From a virus, in the IMG/VR virus record IMGVR_UViG_3300035698_028037, positions 1 to 51,215 of that record: 51,215 bases of DNA; one strand, written 5' to 3'. Positions 7,665 through 15,455 of this stretch are shown here, one piece after another (the first letter of the stretch is position 1; the number at the start of each line of letters is the position of its first letter). The translations under genes and the position numbers were made by a program. Under the pieces are notes generated by a model. That model had not been told where the DNA came from and made no database searches. It saw only the letters and a program-made list of their open reading frames with translations.

Positions 7665-9359
7665 TTACGTATTACACGTCTTGCATGACAGTATATCATC
7701 AAGAGACCCTCCCTTATATACCGTGATGCCCTTACATCCCATCTCGTATGCCATCCTGAATATTCTATCGACATCCTGTAGGGTAGCACATGGAGGTAGA
7801 TTCACGGTCTTGCTGATACTAGAGTCTATATACTCTTGGAGCTTAGATTGCACTGCTATATGTTCCTCTGGAGTGATATCATACGCAGTGACGAGGTAAG
7901 CCTGCTTAGAGCCTTGGAAGAGAGGATGCCTGATATCGTGGATCCCTGTAGCATCTGTCCGTACATATTCAGCTGCGAATACAGGTTCGATACCACTACT
8001 GACTCCTGCCAAGATGCTAACAGTACCCGTGGGTGCTTGCGTAAGTATAGAGGAGTTCCTCAGCTTTAGACTCAGATACCCGAACTTTGATCCAGATGGT
8101 GAGGACATAAAATCTCTAGCTGAGAACATGGGCGCTTGTCCTCTCTCCTTAGCGAGCTTGGCGCTAGCACCAAATGCCTCTTCCTGTATGAATTGATATA
8201 GCTCAGAAATGAAATCTAACGATTCTTGAGATCCATATCGTATCTTGTTCAGGATGAGTACGTCGGCTAAGCCCATAGTCCCAAGGCCGATCCGACGATA
8301 TAGTTTCTGGAGGCTGTCTATTTGTTCGTATAGAGGAGGACTTTTGTCAATGACATTATCGAGGAAACGTACTCCCGATTTGATAACAGTAGCCAACTCT
8401 CCCTTATTGATATCTCCGTTCTTAGAACACATGGAAACCAGATTGATGGAGCCTAGATTGCAGGATCCATATTCAGGTAGAGGCTGCTCACCACAGGGAT
8501 TAGTGCATGTGAGCCTCTCCCTGGTCATACTCATACGATTACATGTATCGATGAATACGAGACCTGGGCTGCCGCAGAATAAAGCTGATTCGCAGATGGC
8601 TGACCATATGGAGCGGATATCAATTTCCTTATGGGTAGCAAGTCTCCCATCTCTTTCCCATTTATCTATATCTCCGTCCCATAATAGATCGTAAGTAGGA
8701 TCAGAAGTATCTGGGAATCTCAAAGTCCAGGTATCCTCCTGTCCTCTCAGAGCGCTCATAAATCCATCAGAGATGTTGATAGAGAAGTTGGCCCGTTTGA
8801 ATCTATCTGCCTTGACGAACGCTTCGATATCAGGATGCCAATCGTCCATCATGAACATAAGAGCTGCTGTGCGACTACCTCCCTGCCTGACTTGATCAGC
8901 TAAGGCATCTGCTCCTCGCATCCAGCCAACTGGCCCTGTGCTTGACCCGTGGATCCCTTTGACTAATGAACGATCTGGTCGTAGAGACGACCAGTTTATT
9001 CCGACTCCTCCACCTCGGCAGTTAATCTCTATCATCTTATGGATGGTATTAAGGATTGCATCTCGACTGTCCTTACCATGAACCTCATTAGGTGAGTCCA
9101 TCCCAAGTACGAAGCAGTTATACCAGGTAGCACTATGCTGTTCCGATCCTGCCCCAGATAATATACGACCTGCTGGTAGGAATTTGAAATCGCATAGCAT
9201 GCTAAGGAATTCTGCCTCTTCTTGCTCATTATGAGCTACAGCAGATGCTACCCTCCCCCACATATGAGATAGCTTAACCTCCATTAGCTTTTCGCCATGA
9301 CGAAGAGCATAGCGATCTAAGAATACTGTCTCACGTTGATCTGTCCATGGGAATTGCAT
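7665..9359 (-). CDS. nrdJ: Adenosylcobalamin-dependent (class II) ribonucleotide reductase
   Basis: This 564-residue enzyme reduces ribonucleotides to deoxyribonucleotides. The active site shows TWYNCFVLG (first redox Cys), TNPCGEQPL (radical Cys with Asn and Glu), YGSCNLGSINL (second redox Cys), the phosphate motif APTGTVSIL and a C-terminal CKTC pair for re-reduction. No NrdB-like subunit or glycyl-radical domain is present, consistent with class II. It therefore relies on host cobalamin and works in both oxic and anoxic cells. AGGAG lies before the start. It sits within the deazaguanine cluster, between dpdA and the queD-like gene. Confidence 0.93.
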   Translation of the reverse strand: MQFPWTDQRETVFLDRYALRHGEKLMEVKLSHMWGRVASAVAHNEQEEAEFLSMLCDFKFLPAGRILSGAGSEQHSATWYNCFVLGMDSPNEVHGKDSRDAILNTIHKMIEINCRGGGVGINWSSLRPDRSLVKGIHGSSTGPVGWMRGADALADQVRQGGSRTAALMFMMDDWHPDIEAFVKADRFKRANFSINISDGFMSALRGQEDTWTLRFPDTSDPTYDLLWDGDIDKWERDGRLATHKEIDIRSIWSAICESALFCGSPGLVFIDTCNRMSMTRERLTCTNPCGEQPLPEYGSCNLGSINLVSMCSKNGDINKGELATVIKSGVRFLDNVIDKSPPLYEQIDSLQKLYRRIGLGTMGLADVLILNKIRYGSQESLDFISELYQFIQEEAFGASAKLAKERGQAPMFSARDFMSSPSGSKFGYLSLKLRNSSILTQAPTGTVSILAGVSSGIEPVFAAEYVRTDATGIHDIRHPLFQGSKQAYLVTAYDITPEEHIAVQSKLQEYIDSSISKTVNLPPCATLQDVDRIFRMAYEMGCKGITVYKGGSLDDILSCKTCNT

Positions 9360-9372
9360 GTCTTCTTATCTC

Positions 9373-9732
9373 CTATTTAGCCGGACATCTGAAGACCTCT
9401 GCATCGAACTGACCATCTTCAGATACAATGACGAAGGATACCTCGGGCATTAATTCGAGTATCTTCTGACCTATCCTCTCACAACTCATCGTTCCGAATG
9501 AGGGAGGGCCATCTTCCATAAGTCGGAAGTTGACGATCTCTCCTATTACGCTATGGAGCCTCTTCCTGAGATCATGAAATTCTATCCCTCTGTCCTCGGA
9601 TATCAGAGCCTTGGCTTCGATCTTGAATACGTGTGCATGAGGGCTAGCTAGATACTTCCTATGTCCTGGTGCATCTGGCCATTCATGAGTGGCGAGAATC
9701 TCTGTCCTGGCTACTATCTGTGTGACTATCAT
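9373..9732 (-). CDS. QueD/6-pyruvoyl-tetrahydropterin synthase-fold paralogue lacking the catalytic Cys
   Basis: This 119-residue protein starts at the ATG at 9732, preceded by TAGGAG; a longer upstream frame overlaps folE and is less likely. It keeps the T-fold zinc histidines: ATHEWPDAP (H16) and SPHAHVFKIE (H32, H34). The cysteine found four residues before HxH in QueD (C23 of the neighbour at 10943) is Leu28 here. The second half (MSCERIGQKI, then VIVSEDG) matches the family. It probably binds a pterin or deazapurine but does something different from QueD. In this context a tailoring step on CDG (for example the decarboxylase role assigned to DpdL in other phages) is a hypothesis only. 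Confidence 0.7.
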   Translation of the reverse strand: MIVTQIVARTEILATHEWPDAPGHRKYLASPHAHVFKIEAKALISEDRGIEFHDLRKRLHSVIGEIVNFRLMEDGPPSFGTMSCERIGQKILELMPEVSFVIVSEDGQFDAEVFRCPAK

Positions 9733-9739
9733 AGCGCTC

Positions 9740-10300
9740 CTACCTTTCTCCCCTCCGCATAAGGCTGAGACATTCCTGCCTTGCTGCTGGAGAATCTTTG
9801 AATATACCCCTAACGGCAGAGGTGATAGTAGACGAACCATCAGCCTTGGCACCTCGGAAGGAGATACACGCATGCTGAGCCTCAATCATAACACAGCATC
9901 CGTAGGGTTCAATATGCTCCATAAGAGCATCAGCTACATCACGAGTTATCCTCTCCTGTATCTGGAACCCTCTACTAGCAGCGTGAATCAATCTGGCCAA
10001 CTTGCTGATACCTAAAAGCTTCTTCCTGGGTATGTATGCTATGTGAGCCCTGCCCCAGAATGGAAGGAGATGATGCTCACAATATGATGAGAAGAGAATA
10101 TCTCTGACCATCACCATCTCATCATATTTTTCCTCATCGAATACTCGATATAGTTCTGGATCGGAAGGGGTGCATTGCTCTATGAAGGAATCTGCCACTC
10201 TGGTGGGTGTGTCCTTCAGACCCTCTCTTGTGATATCTTGTTCCAGGGCCAGAAGGATCTCAGTGACGGCATTAGCTATCCTTTGCCTATCCAATATCAC
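9740..10300 (-). CDS. folE: GTP cyclohydrolase I
   Basis: This 186-residue type IA enzyme converts GTP to dihydroneopterin triphosphate, the first step to 7-deazaguanines. It shows the zinc and catalytic motif FSSYCEHHLLPFWG (C74, H76, H77), the core GISKLARL, QIQERIT, and the zinc Cys/His segment EAQHACISFRGAKADGS. Length and motifs are those of an intact enzyme. Its ATG overlaps the stop of queE (4-base overlap), and the queD-like gene starts 7 bases downstream, so the three are translated as a coupled block. Confidence 0.95.
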   Translation of the reverse strand: MILDRQRIANAVTEILLALEQDITREGLKDTPTRVADSFIEQCTPSDPELYRVFDEEKYDEMVMVRDILFSSYCEHHLLPFWGRAHIAYIPRKKLLGISKLARLIHAASRGFQIQERITRDVADALMEHIEPYGCCVMIEAQHACISFRGAKADGSSTITSAVRGIFKDSPAARQECLSLMRRGER

Positions 10301-10968
10301 ACTCCTCTCTTATTGCCCCAAATGACCTTATGTAGTTGGATGCTCAAGCGGATGTCTCTGTTGATGCAGAATCCAGCTACTCTCTCTAGCCATATCCGAG
10401 GAGACGGCATAACTGGGCTCACGATCACATTCTGATATAGGCTTAGGAAGTTAATCCAGGAGACTGCCTCATTCAGATCTTCTTCATCTGCCACGACGAA
10501 CTTGATCTGATCACACGACCTACCCTTCATCGGCCTGGTCCAGGCTCTTATCGTGCTACGGAAACTCTCATTCCCTGAGGAAGGTAGCTTCACATCAATG
10601 ACCCAGCTATCTACCAAAGGGATGAGCTCATTACCAAAAGGCAGTTTGAGAAATGCCCAGGAAGGAGGATATATGGATCCATTACTCTCGATCTCTATGA
10701 AATGATGCTTATGGAGCCTCCTGACAAGAAGTTCCAATTCATCTTGTTGGACTAGAGGCTCACCTCCTGTGATACATATCCATTTCTTAGACGGATTGAT
10801 ATCCGTTATCGGAATATCTTGAGTATCGTCATCAACCTGAGCATAGGCTGTATCACACCATTGACAGGGAGGATCCATATTGCAACCTGCTAGGCGGATG
10901 AATGACATCGGGATTCCAGCATGAATGCCTTCGCCCTGTATGCTATCGAAGGTTTCTATGATCTTCAT
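10297..10968 (-). CDS. queE: 7-carboxy-7-deazaguanine synthase (radical SAM)
   Basis: This 223-residue radical SAM enzyme rearranges carboxy-tetrahydropterin (CPH4) to CDG. It shows FDSIQGEGIHAG, a cysteine cluster GCNMDPPCQWCDT (C29, C35, C38) and ITGGEPLVQ. The spacing C-x5-C-x2-C is shorter than the long spacing of the best-studied QueE and should be noted. I chose the ATG at 10968 because GGAGG lies 5 bases before it; an in-frame ATG at 10980 would add four residues. It overlaps the end of queD by 26 bases. Confidence 0.92.
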   Translation of the reverse strand: MKIIETFDSIQGEGIHAGIPMSFIRLAGCNMDPPCQWCDTAYAQVDDDTQDIPITDINPSKKWICITGGEPLVQQDELELLVRRLHKHHFIEIESNGSIYPPSWAFLKLPFGNELIPLVDSWVIDVKLPSSGNESFRSTIRAWTRPMKGRSCDQIKFVVADEEDLNEAVSWINFLSLYQNVIVSPVMPSPRIWLERVAGFCINRDIRLSIQLHKVIWGNKRGV

Positions 10969-11335
10969 CATTGCCTCCATAATATTTCACGCAGCACTCT
11001 GGGCTTTCCCATACTGTGATCCTAGCGAGTGTGACAGATGGAGGGAGGTGGTTTATCATATCTTCGAATATTCTCCGAGCTAGCCACTCTGCGGTAACAT
11101 TAGCCTCATGGAGAGTTTCATTCAGGACATAATGATCGTATTTCTTATTGAGATAGTCCTTCAGTATCTCCTTGATCTCAGCGAAGTCCACGAGCATATT
11201 ACGCGAGTCAAGGGTATCTCCCTTCAATACCACCTCTACTTCCCAACGATGGCCATGCATGCGATTACATTTACCTTCGTAATCAGCGATGAAGTGCGCA
11301 GCGTCGATATGAGTCTTGACCTGCAATCTGAACAT
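10943..11335 (-). CDS. queD: 6-carboxy-tetrahydropterin synthase
   Basis: This 130-residue enzyme converts dihydroneopterin triphosphate to CPH4. Zinc histidines are H14 (DAAHFI) and H27/H29 in CNRMHGHRWEVEV, with the catalytic C23 present. MLVDFAEIK, YDHYVLN, and the C-terminal ITVWESPECCVKY (catalytic Glu) complete the family pattern. TAGGAGG precedes the start. Together with folE and queE this gives a full route from GTP to CDG. QueC, which would make preQ0, was searched for by eye on both strands and not found. Confidence 0.93.
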   Translation of the reverse strand: MFRLQVKTHIDAAHFIADYEGKCNRMHGHRWEVEVVLKGDTLDSRNMLVDFAEIKEILKDYLNKKYDHYVLNETLHEANVTAEWLARRIFEDMINHLPPSVTLARITVWESPECCVKYYGGNDEDHRNLR

Positions 11336-11344
11336 AAGATCCTC

Positions 11345-11536
11345 CTAGACGTTCCTGTTCTTTCCGTACTTGCTTATGAAATCGTTGAGATCTGACTCCT
11401 TAACCCTCCATCGAGTGTTTCTGATCTTAAACCCTGTTAGATCTCCGTTCCGTAACATCTCACGTACGGTATATGGATTCATATAGAGGAGCATTGCCAC
11501 TTGATTTACTGTGAGCATTATATCTGCGATCCCCAT
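11345..11536 (-). CDS. Small helix-turn-helix DNA-binding protein (excisionase/MerR-like)
   Basis: The 63 residues match the single-domain winged-helix pattern LTVNQVAMLLYMNPYTVREMLRNG..GFKI...WRVKESDLNDFI, typical of helix_turn_helix_17/excisionase-like proteins. It may be a transcription regulator or an architectural DNA-binding protein. No integrase was found, so a true excisionase role is unlikely. Its ATG overlaps the helicase stop (TAATG), and GGAGGAG lies before it, so it is translationally coupled to the helicase. Confidence 0.8.
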   Translation of the reverse strand: MGIADIMLTVNQVAMLLYMNPYTVREMLRNGDLTGFKIRNTRWRVKESDLNDFISKYGKNRNV

Positions 11537-13077
11537 TATCTCCTCCTCCCTATATGGTAGGCATATGGACAGTTGCCTTGATCATATATTACGATAGAGT
11601 TCTTAGCTCTGGTGACCGCAGTATAGAACAGCCTATGGATTCTATCTGAGTTATATGTCATGTCAGCATGTCCTGCTGATGATAGATCTGGAAAAACATG
11701 GACGACTTCAGATTCTCCGCCTTTCACAGAATGGATCGTGCCAACGATGATCTTTGGTCTCGTCTTTTCTTCAAGTGCTTTTCCGAAGTATTCCCATGAT
11801 CCATGAGGCACCTTACGCCTCAATTGTAACAGAGCCTGGAACCTACGTGACAATAGAGTTTCGGCAGTACGCTCCGCTAGGAATTGTAAGATCTCATTAT
11901 GATGTATTTCCCTATCAAGGTTATCATTGCAATAGGAACGTAAACCATCCTCAGATGAGAATACGGACTTGTCTATGATGCTCATCCAATTGAGTATCAC
12001 TGAGCCAGTCCATATGCCAGTTAGATAACCTTTGGCTGCTCTAGCAGCATCGGTAGCTAACGGATTCCAATCTAGATTTGAAGTCCGATATGGATTATGA
12101 AATGGAATGCCGTTCATCTTGAGATTACGAATGATGCCGTTTAGCATATACGAGCATGATGTTAAGATCATATGCTCTCGGCCATCATTTATATTCGGGA
12201 TCAGAGCCTCTCTGGAATCACTTATGCTGAAATTAGAGGACTTTACTTCTCCATCAGCATCTGTTGGCATATATGGTTTGGATCTACGCTTAGATATTCT
12301 TGATAGAATATCTTCAGCTACTCTATGAATTGTCCGAGGTACGCGATAAGATTGAGACAAGATCATATTCCTATTATCAGGGATATCTGACCTAAGGAAC
12401 TCCTCGGGAATTGAACCACTCCACTCATATAAGCTCTGATCGTCATCACCAACTAAGATTAGATATCTAACGTTCCATGATCTAATGACTTTTAGTTGGA
12501 GAGGAGTGTGATCTTGAGCCTCGTCTATGTATATGACCGCTTGCGCTGGGAGACATTTTGTTTCTATGGCAGCCTCTAACCATGATGTATAGTCCATCAA
12601 TCCATTCTCAAGACACCATCGTAACCACACAGAATACCATTCTTTGAGGATTGGCCTCCATTCGTCTATAGGGATCAATTGCTGTCTAGCTATCTGAACT
12701 TTATCATAGATGGTGAGCCCAGAGGCAAGGGCAATCTCTCCTCGTGTGATATCGAACTTATGTATCGGGAGGCTTTTCTCACCACTATATTTGGGATGAT
12801 CCTTAATGAAGTCTCTCATGTATGATTCGGCTGGAGGAGGAGCTTGCAAAGCACGCTTGCATCTGGCATGGAGGGTTGTCATATTCTCAGAGTCTATAGG
12901 GATATCTCTACTGACAACCTCTTCGACAGCTGCTTTGGTTAGCGAACATATTGATACCTGATCGGAGCCATATTTCTTTATGGATAGCTCAGCATGTTCA
13001 GCTATCCATGTGGTCTTTCCAGTCCCTGGAGGCCCCCATATACGATATTCTTCTGTCTGATTAGGAGTGATACTCAT
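11536..13077 (-). CDS. UvrD-like superfamily 1 helicase, second copy type
   Basis: This 513-residue helicase has Walker A GPPGTGKTT close to the N-terminus (near residue 15), motif II IYIDEAQDHT, motif III LVGDDDQSLYEWSGS, motif IV-like LSQSYRVP, V-like GTIHSVKGGES and VI LFYTAVTRAKNS. It differs throughout from the 722-2233 helicase, so this is not a recent duplication. No Shine-Dalgarno is visible before the ATG; instead a 14-bp perfect hairpin (13085-13127) ends 7 bases before the start, which may control its expression. Confidence 0.92.
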   Translation of the reverse strand: MSITPNQTEEYRIWGPPGTGKTTWIAEHAELSIKKYGSDQVSICSLTKAAVEEVVSRDIPIDSENMTTLHARCKRALQAPPPAESYMRDFIKDHPKYSGEKSLPIHKFDITRGEIALASGLTIYDKVQIARQQLIPIDEWRPILKEWYSVWLRWCLENGLMDYTSWLEAAIETKCLPAQAVIYIDEAQDHTPLQLKVIRSWNVRYLILVGDDDQSLYEWSGSIPEEFLRSDIPDNRNMILSQSYRVPRTIHRVAEDILSRISKRRSKPYMPTDADGEVKSSNFSISDSREALIPNINDGREHMILTSCSYMLNGIIRNLKMNGIPFHNPYRTSNLDWNPLATDAARAAKGYLTGIWTGSVILNWMSIIDKSVFSSEDGLRSYCNDNLDREIHHNEILQFLAERTAETLLSRRFQALLQLRRKVPHGSWEYFGKALEEKTRPKIIVGTIHSVKGGESEVVHVFPDLSSAGHADMTYNSDRIHRLFYTAVTRAKNSIVIYDQGNCPYAYHIGRRR

Positions 13078-13084
13078 ATAACAT

Positions 13085-13127
13085 CAGCGAGGCTGAGGGA
13101 GATCTTCTAAACACCTCAGCCTCGCTG
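13085..13127 (-). promoter_or_regulatory. Long GC-rich hairpin before the helicase gene
   Basis: CAGCGAGGCTGAGG at 13085-13098 and its exact complement at 13114-13127 form a 14-bp stem with a 15-base loop. A smaller stem (AGGCTG/CAGCCT, 13136-13152) lies next to it. Reading leftward the long stem ends 7 bases before the ATG of the helicase, and no T-run follows. It could be an attenuator, a processing or stability element, or a block to initiation. Confidence 0.8.
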
Positions 13128-13177
13128 TCCACCTTAGGCTGCTTCTCAGCCTCTCTCACTCCACGCTCACCAGGGTG

Positions 13178-13447
13178 CTAGTCCACCTGGAGGATCTTGG
13201 ACTTGGAGCCCTTCTTACTACCCTTCCCTTTGGAACTAGGGGCTTTGGTAGTCACTGCCCCCTCGGAGCTAGGAGCGCTGGCGGTCGCTGCCTTCTTCCC
13301 CGTTCCCATCCGATAGACCTTGGTGCCACAGATCGAACACGTTCCCTTTACGGCTGCCTTGCCGTTCTTATGGGTGATAGGGGTAGGATCAGCGATCACT
13401 CGCTTCATCCTGCACTTCATGCAGAATCCTGTGATCTCAGTCGTCAT
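13178..13447 (-). CDS. DUF5679-like zinc-ribbon protein with basic Ser/Ala/Lys-rich tail
   Basis: The 89-residue protein starts at the ATG at 13447, supported by AAAGGAGG 6-7 bases upstream; longer upstream frames overlap the SSB-like gene. The N-terminal half is a four-cysteine zinc ribbon (FCMKCRMKRVI, GTCSICGTKVYRMG), as in the DUF5679 family common in phages. The rest is a low-complexity basic tail rich in K, S and G. It probably binds nucleic acid. It lies between the SSB-like gene and the helicase gene. Confidence 0.82.
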   Translation of the reverse strand: MTTEITGFCMKCRMKRVIADPTPITHKNGKAAVKGTCSICGTKVYRMGTGKKAATASAPSSEGAVTTKAPSSKGKGSKKGSKSKILQVD

Positions 13448-13499
13448 GGCAATACCTCCTTTCCTTGTTATTTCTCTCGACTTAGTGCCTAATGGCACT

Positions 13500-13949
13500 C
13501 TAGAATGGGATATCGTCCCCTCCGTCTTGGGTGACTCTGACTGAGGCCTTAGCTGAACTGCCTCCAGTTCCAGCATCTGGGAGGACATTGGAGACTGACG
13601 CGCCCTCCTTCTCCTCACCAGAATCCCGATCTCGATACTTACGCTTGACCACGATGAGTAGCGCAGTCTTGCCATGAAGCTTCTTGGTATCGACATCGAC
13701 ATCGCCATCGAACCCAAAGGCCTTGAGATGGGTCTTGAGGCCTCCAAGAGCGTGATCTAGTAGGGAAGTATAGCTACTGATCATCCTACCTCCACTCTCT
13801 CCACCGACGACTTCCCACTTCCATACCAACATCGGGTTCCCATCGTGGCTGGTATCGTTGTTGCATTCCACGAGCTTCCCTCGATGCTTACCAGGCTCGG
13901 GCGCTACGAAATCCGGTATCTCGTCCATGTTTACTCTGATTCGCGCCAT
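13500..13949 (-). CDS. Single-strand-binding-like protein (DUF669-like)
   Basis: This 149-residue protein has a predicted OB-like beta-rich body (MLVWKWEVVGGESGGR, TALLIVVKRKYRDRD), a low-complexity linker and the C-terminal tip GGDDIPF. An acidic tail ending DDIPF is the signature of bacterial SSB proteins, which recruit partner enzymes through it. It therefore most likely coats ssDNA during replication or recombination. Its stop is followed by the DUF5679 gene, and its ATG overlaps the stop of the FAD oxidoreductase gene. Confidence 0.75.
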   Translation of the reverse strand: MARIRVNMDEIPDFVAPEPGKHRGKLVECNNDTSHDGNPMLVWKWEVVGGESGGRMISSYTSLLDHALGGLKTHLKAFGFDGDVDVDTKKLHGKTALLIVVKRKYRDRDSGEEKEGASVSNVLPDAGTGGSSAKASVRVTQDGGDDIPF

Positions 13950-15286
13950 TATGACACCTCCTTTCTCACATCTTCAGCGGCTACCATGCCACTGAGGGCA
14001 GCGGCTACGAAGCTATCGAGATAACCACTTCCACTGCCAATCACGTACAGGTTTCTGATGTCCTTGCACCTCCATTCATTTGTGATATTCATCCTCTTAC
14101 CATAGTACTTCATTTCTGGACCGAATATAATAGCTTTGTCCGAGATGAAATTTGGAACTAGCTTATCCATCTCTAAGATGAATCCTCTGAACGCATGTAA
14201 TAGAGGATCAGGTAAAAGGTCAGAGATACGAAGGAGGTTACTCTGGCTGTTAGTCATATAAGAATCATCGAAGGGCATATTCCTACCTAGGAAGTCTCCT
14301 AGAGGTTGAAATGCTGAGCCACCTGCCATATATGTGATATGATGTGCCAGGTGCCTAACTAGTTCCTGAGGAGGCAAGAGCAATCCCTCTGGCACTTTTA
14401 TCATGATCGCCATGTTAGACGAGCGGGATTTCCGAAAGTCGCTTAGATACGAATGTCCGTTCACATTGACTATATCTAGATCTGTATGCCTTTCGTTGAT
14501 CACATATCCATTCTGGTTACAACAGAAGGATCGCACTACGAATCCTAATGAGGATTCATATATGATTTTGTAATCGTAGAACTGCTTGTGGAGGCCAGAT
14601 AGCACTTCTGCACTCGTCTCGAATCTCAGGCCGAATCCAGCTGGTCCAGAGCTAAGAGGAGAATTGATAGATCTCATTAGGTTCTCAATCCACGGGATGC
14701 CCTGGAGCCCAGCAGCTATTATCGTAATATCTGCTTCTTTGAGATCTCCGTCTACTATTACTCCTCTGCATTCCTTGGTAGCCACATTGACATGAGGAGA
14801 AGCGATACTCCTATATAAGATCTTAACCCCATTGGCCATGAGATTATTCGTGAATCCTCTGACGAATCTTCTTATTCCATCCGATCCCACGTGCCTAAGA
14901 GGATAGCTTTCGAATCTCAGGAAATGTGAGTCTCTGAATGCCTTCGGAGGCTCGGGCAAAGGATCGTACCAGACTCCTGCGCCAGCGAATCTCACTATGG
15001 CCCTATCGATCTTATGGAGCTTACGTTCCTCTTCTGATCTGAACACAGATTCCATTTGGGTGCCACGAGTGAGAGAATACGTGTTCTTACCATCAGATAA
15101 GCCTCCAGCACCTCCCTCGCCTTCCAATATCTGGCAGATCTTACATGAGTCACAACCGGTCTCAGGACATACTCGATCCTCAATCGGATATCCCGTCTCG
15201 TATATTGTGACATCAGCATGGCCCGAGAGTGCATCAGCACAGAAGAGACCTGCTGGACCAGATCCTACGATCGCAACTTTTTTCAT
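13949..15286 (-). CDS. FAD-dependent dehydrogenase (COG2509-like)
   Basis: This 445-residue flavoprotein has the N-terminal Rossmann FAD motif VAIVGSGPAGLFCADAL, then a cysteine segment CPETGCDSCKICQILEG and EGGAGGLSDGKNTYS. That order is typical of the uncharacterised FAD-dependent dehydrogenases of COG2509. The C-terminus has the second FAD-contact motif YVIGSGSGYLDSFVAAALSG. The substrate is unknown. Its place inside the replication and deazaguanine operon makes a role in base modification or redox support possible, but nothing proves it. The leader is unusual: a structured RNA (15300-15433) ends next to the GAGGAG ribosome site. Confidence 0.85.
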   Translation of the reverse strand: MKKVAIVGSGPAGLFCADALSGHADVTIYETGYPIEDRVCPETGCDSCKICQILEGEGGAGGLSDGKNTYSLTRGTQMESVFRSEEERKLHKIDRAIVRFAGAGVWYDPLPEPPKAFRDSHFLRFESYPLRHVGSDGIRRFVRGFTNNLMANGVKILYRSIASPHVNVATKECRGVIVDGDLKEADITIIAAGLQGIPWIENLMRSINSPLSSGPAGFGLRFETSAEVLSGLHKQFYDYKIIYESSLGFVVRSFCCNQNGYVINERHTDLDIVNVNGHSYLSDFRKSRSSNMAIMIKVPEGLLLPPQELVRHLAHHITYMAGGSAFQPLGDFLGRNMPFDDSYMTNSQSNLLRISDLLPDPLLHAFRGFILEMDKLVPNFISDKAIIFGPEMKYYGKRMNITNEWRCKDIRNLYVIGSGSGYLDSFVAAALSGMVAAEDVRKEVS

Positions 15287-15455
15287 AACTGTTCTCCTCT
15301 CTGAAGGGAGATAGGACTACATTGTGGAGTTTACGTCGGTGTCTCATCCTGCGACTTTGACACCACTACCCATGAGGCCTAACAGCTTGGAGTCGGCTGG
15401 TTTGCTGGGATTTTCGCCCCATCTCCCTTCAGATAGGAGAAACCTAGATTTATTA
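15287..15455 (-). ncRNA. Structured leader RNA of the FAD dehydrogenase gene (riboswitch-like)
   Basis: This 169-base gap has no gene. TCTGAAGGGAGAT at 15300-15312 is exactly complementary to 15421-15433, giving a 13-bp closing helix around a 108-base core. Read on the minus strand, the core shows further stems: GGG..CCC around GCGAAAAU, CAGC/GCUG, and GGUGUC/GACACC. The 3' strand of the closing helix runs directly into GAGGAG, the ribosome site, 7 bases before the ATG. This architecture is that of a translation-controlling cis-regulatory RNA. No known riboswitch class could be assigned by eye. Confidence 0.6.

Noticed and set aside
11345-11536. Excisionase implying a temperate phage
   Set aside because: No integrase, repressor or attachment site was found; the small HTH protein is likelier a regulator.
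15300-15433. Calling the leader RNA a cobalamin or FMN riboswitch
   Set aside because: Short similarities exist, but the conserved boxes are not in the right order or complete; a covariance-model search is needed.
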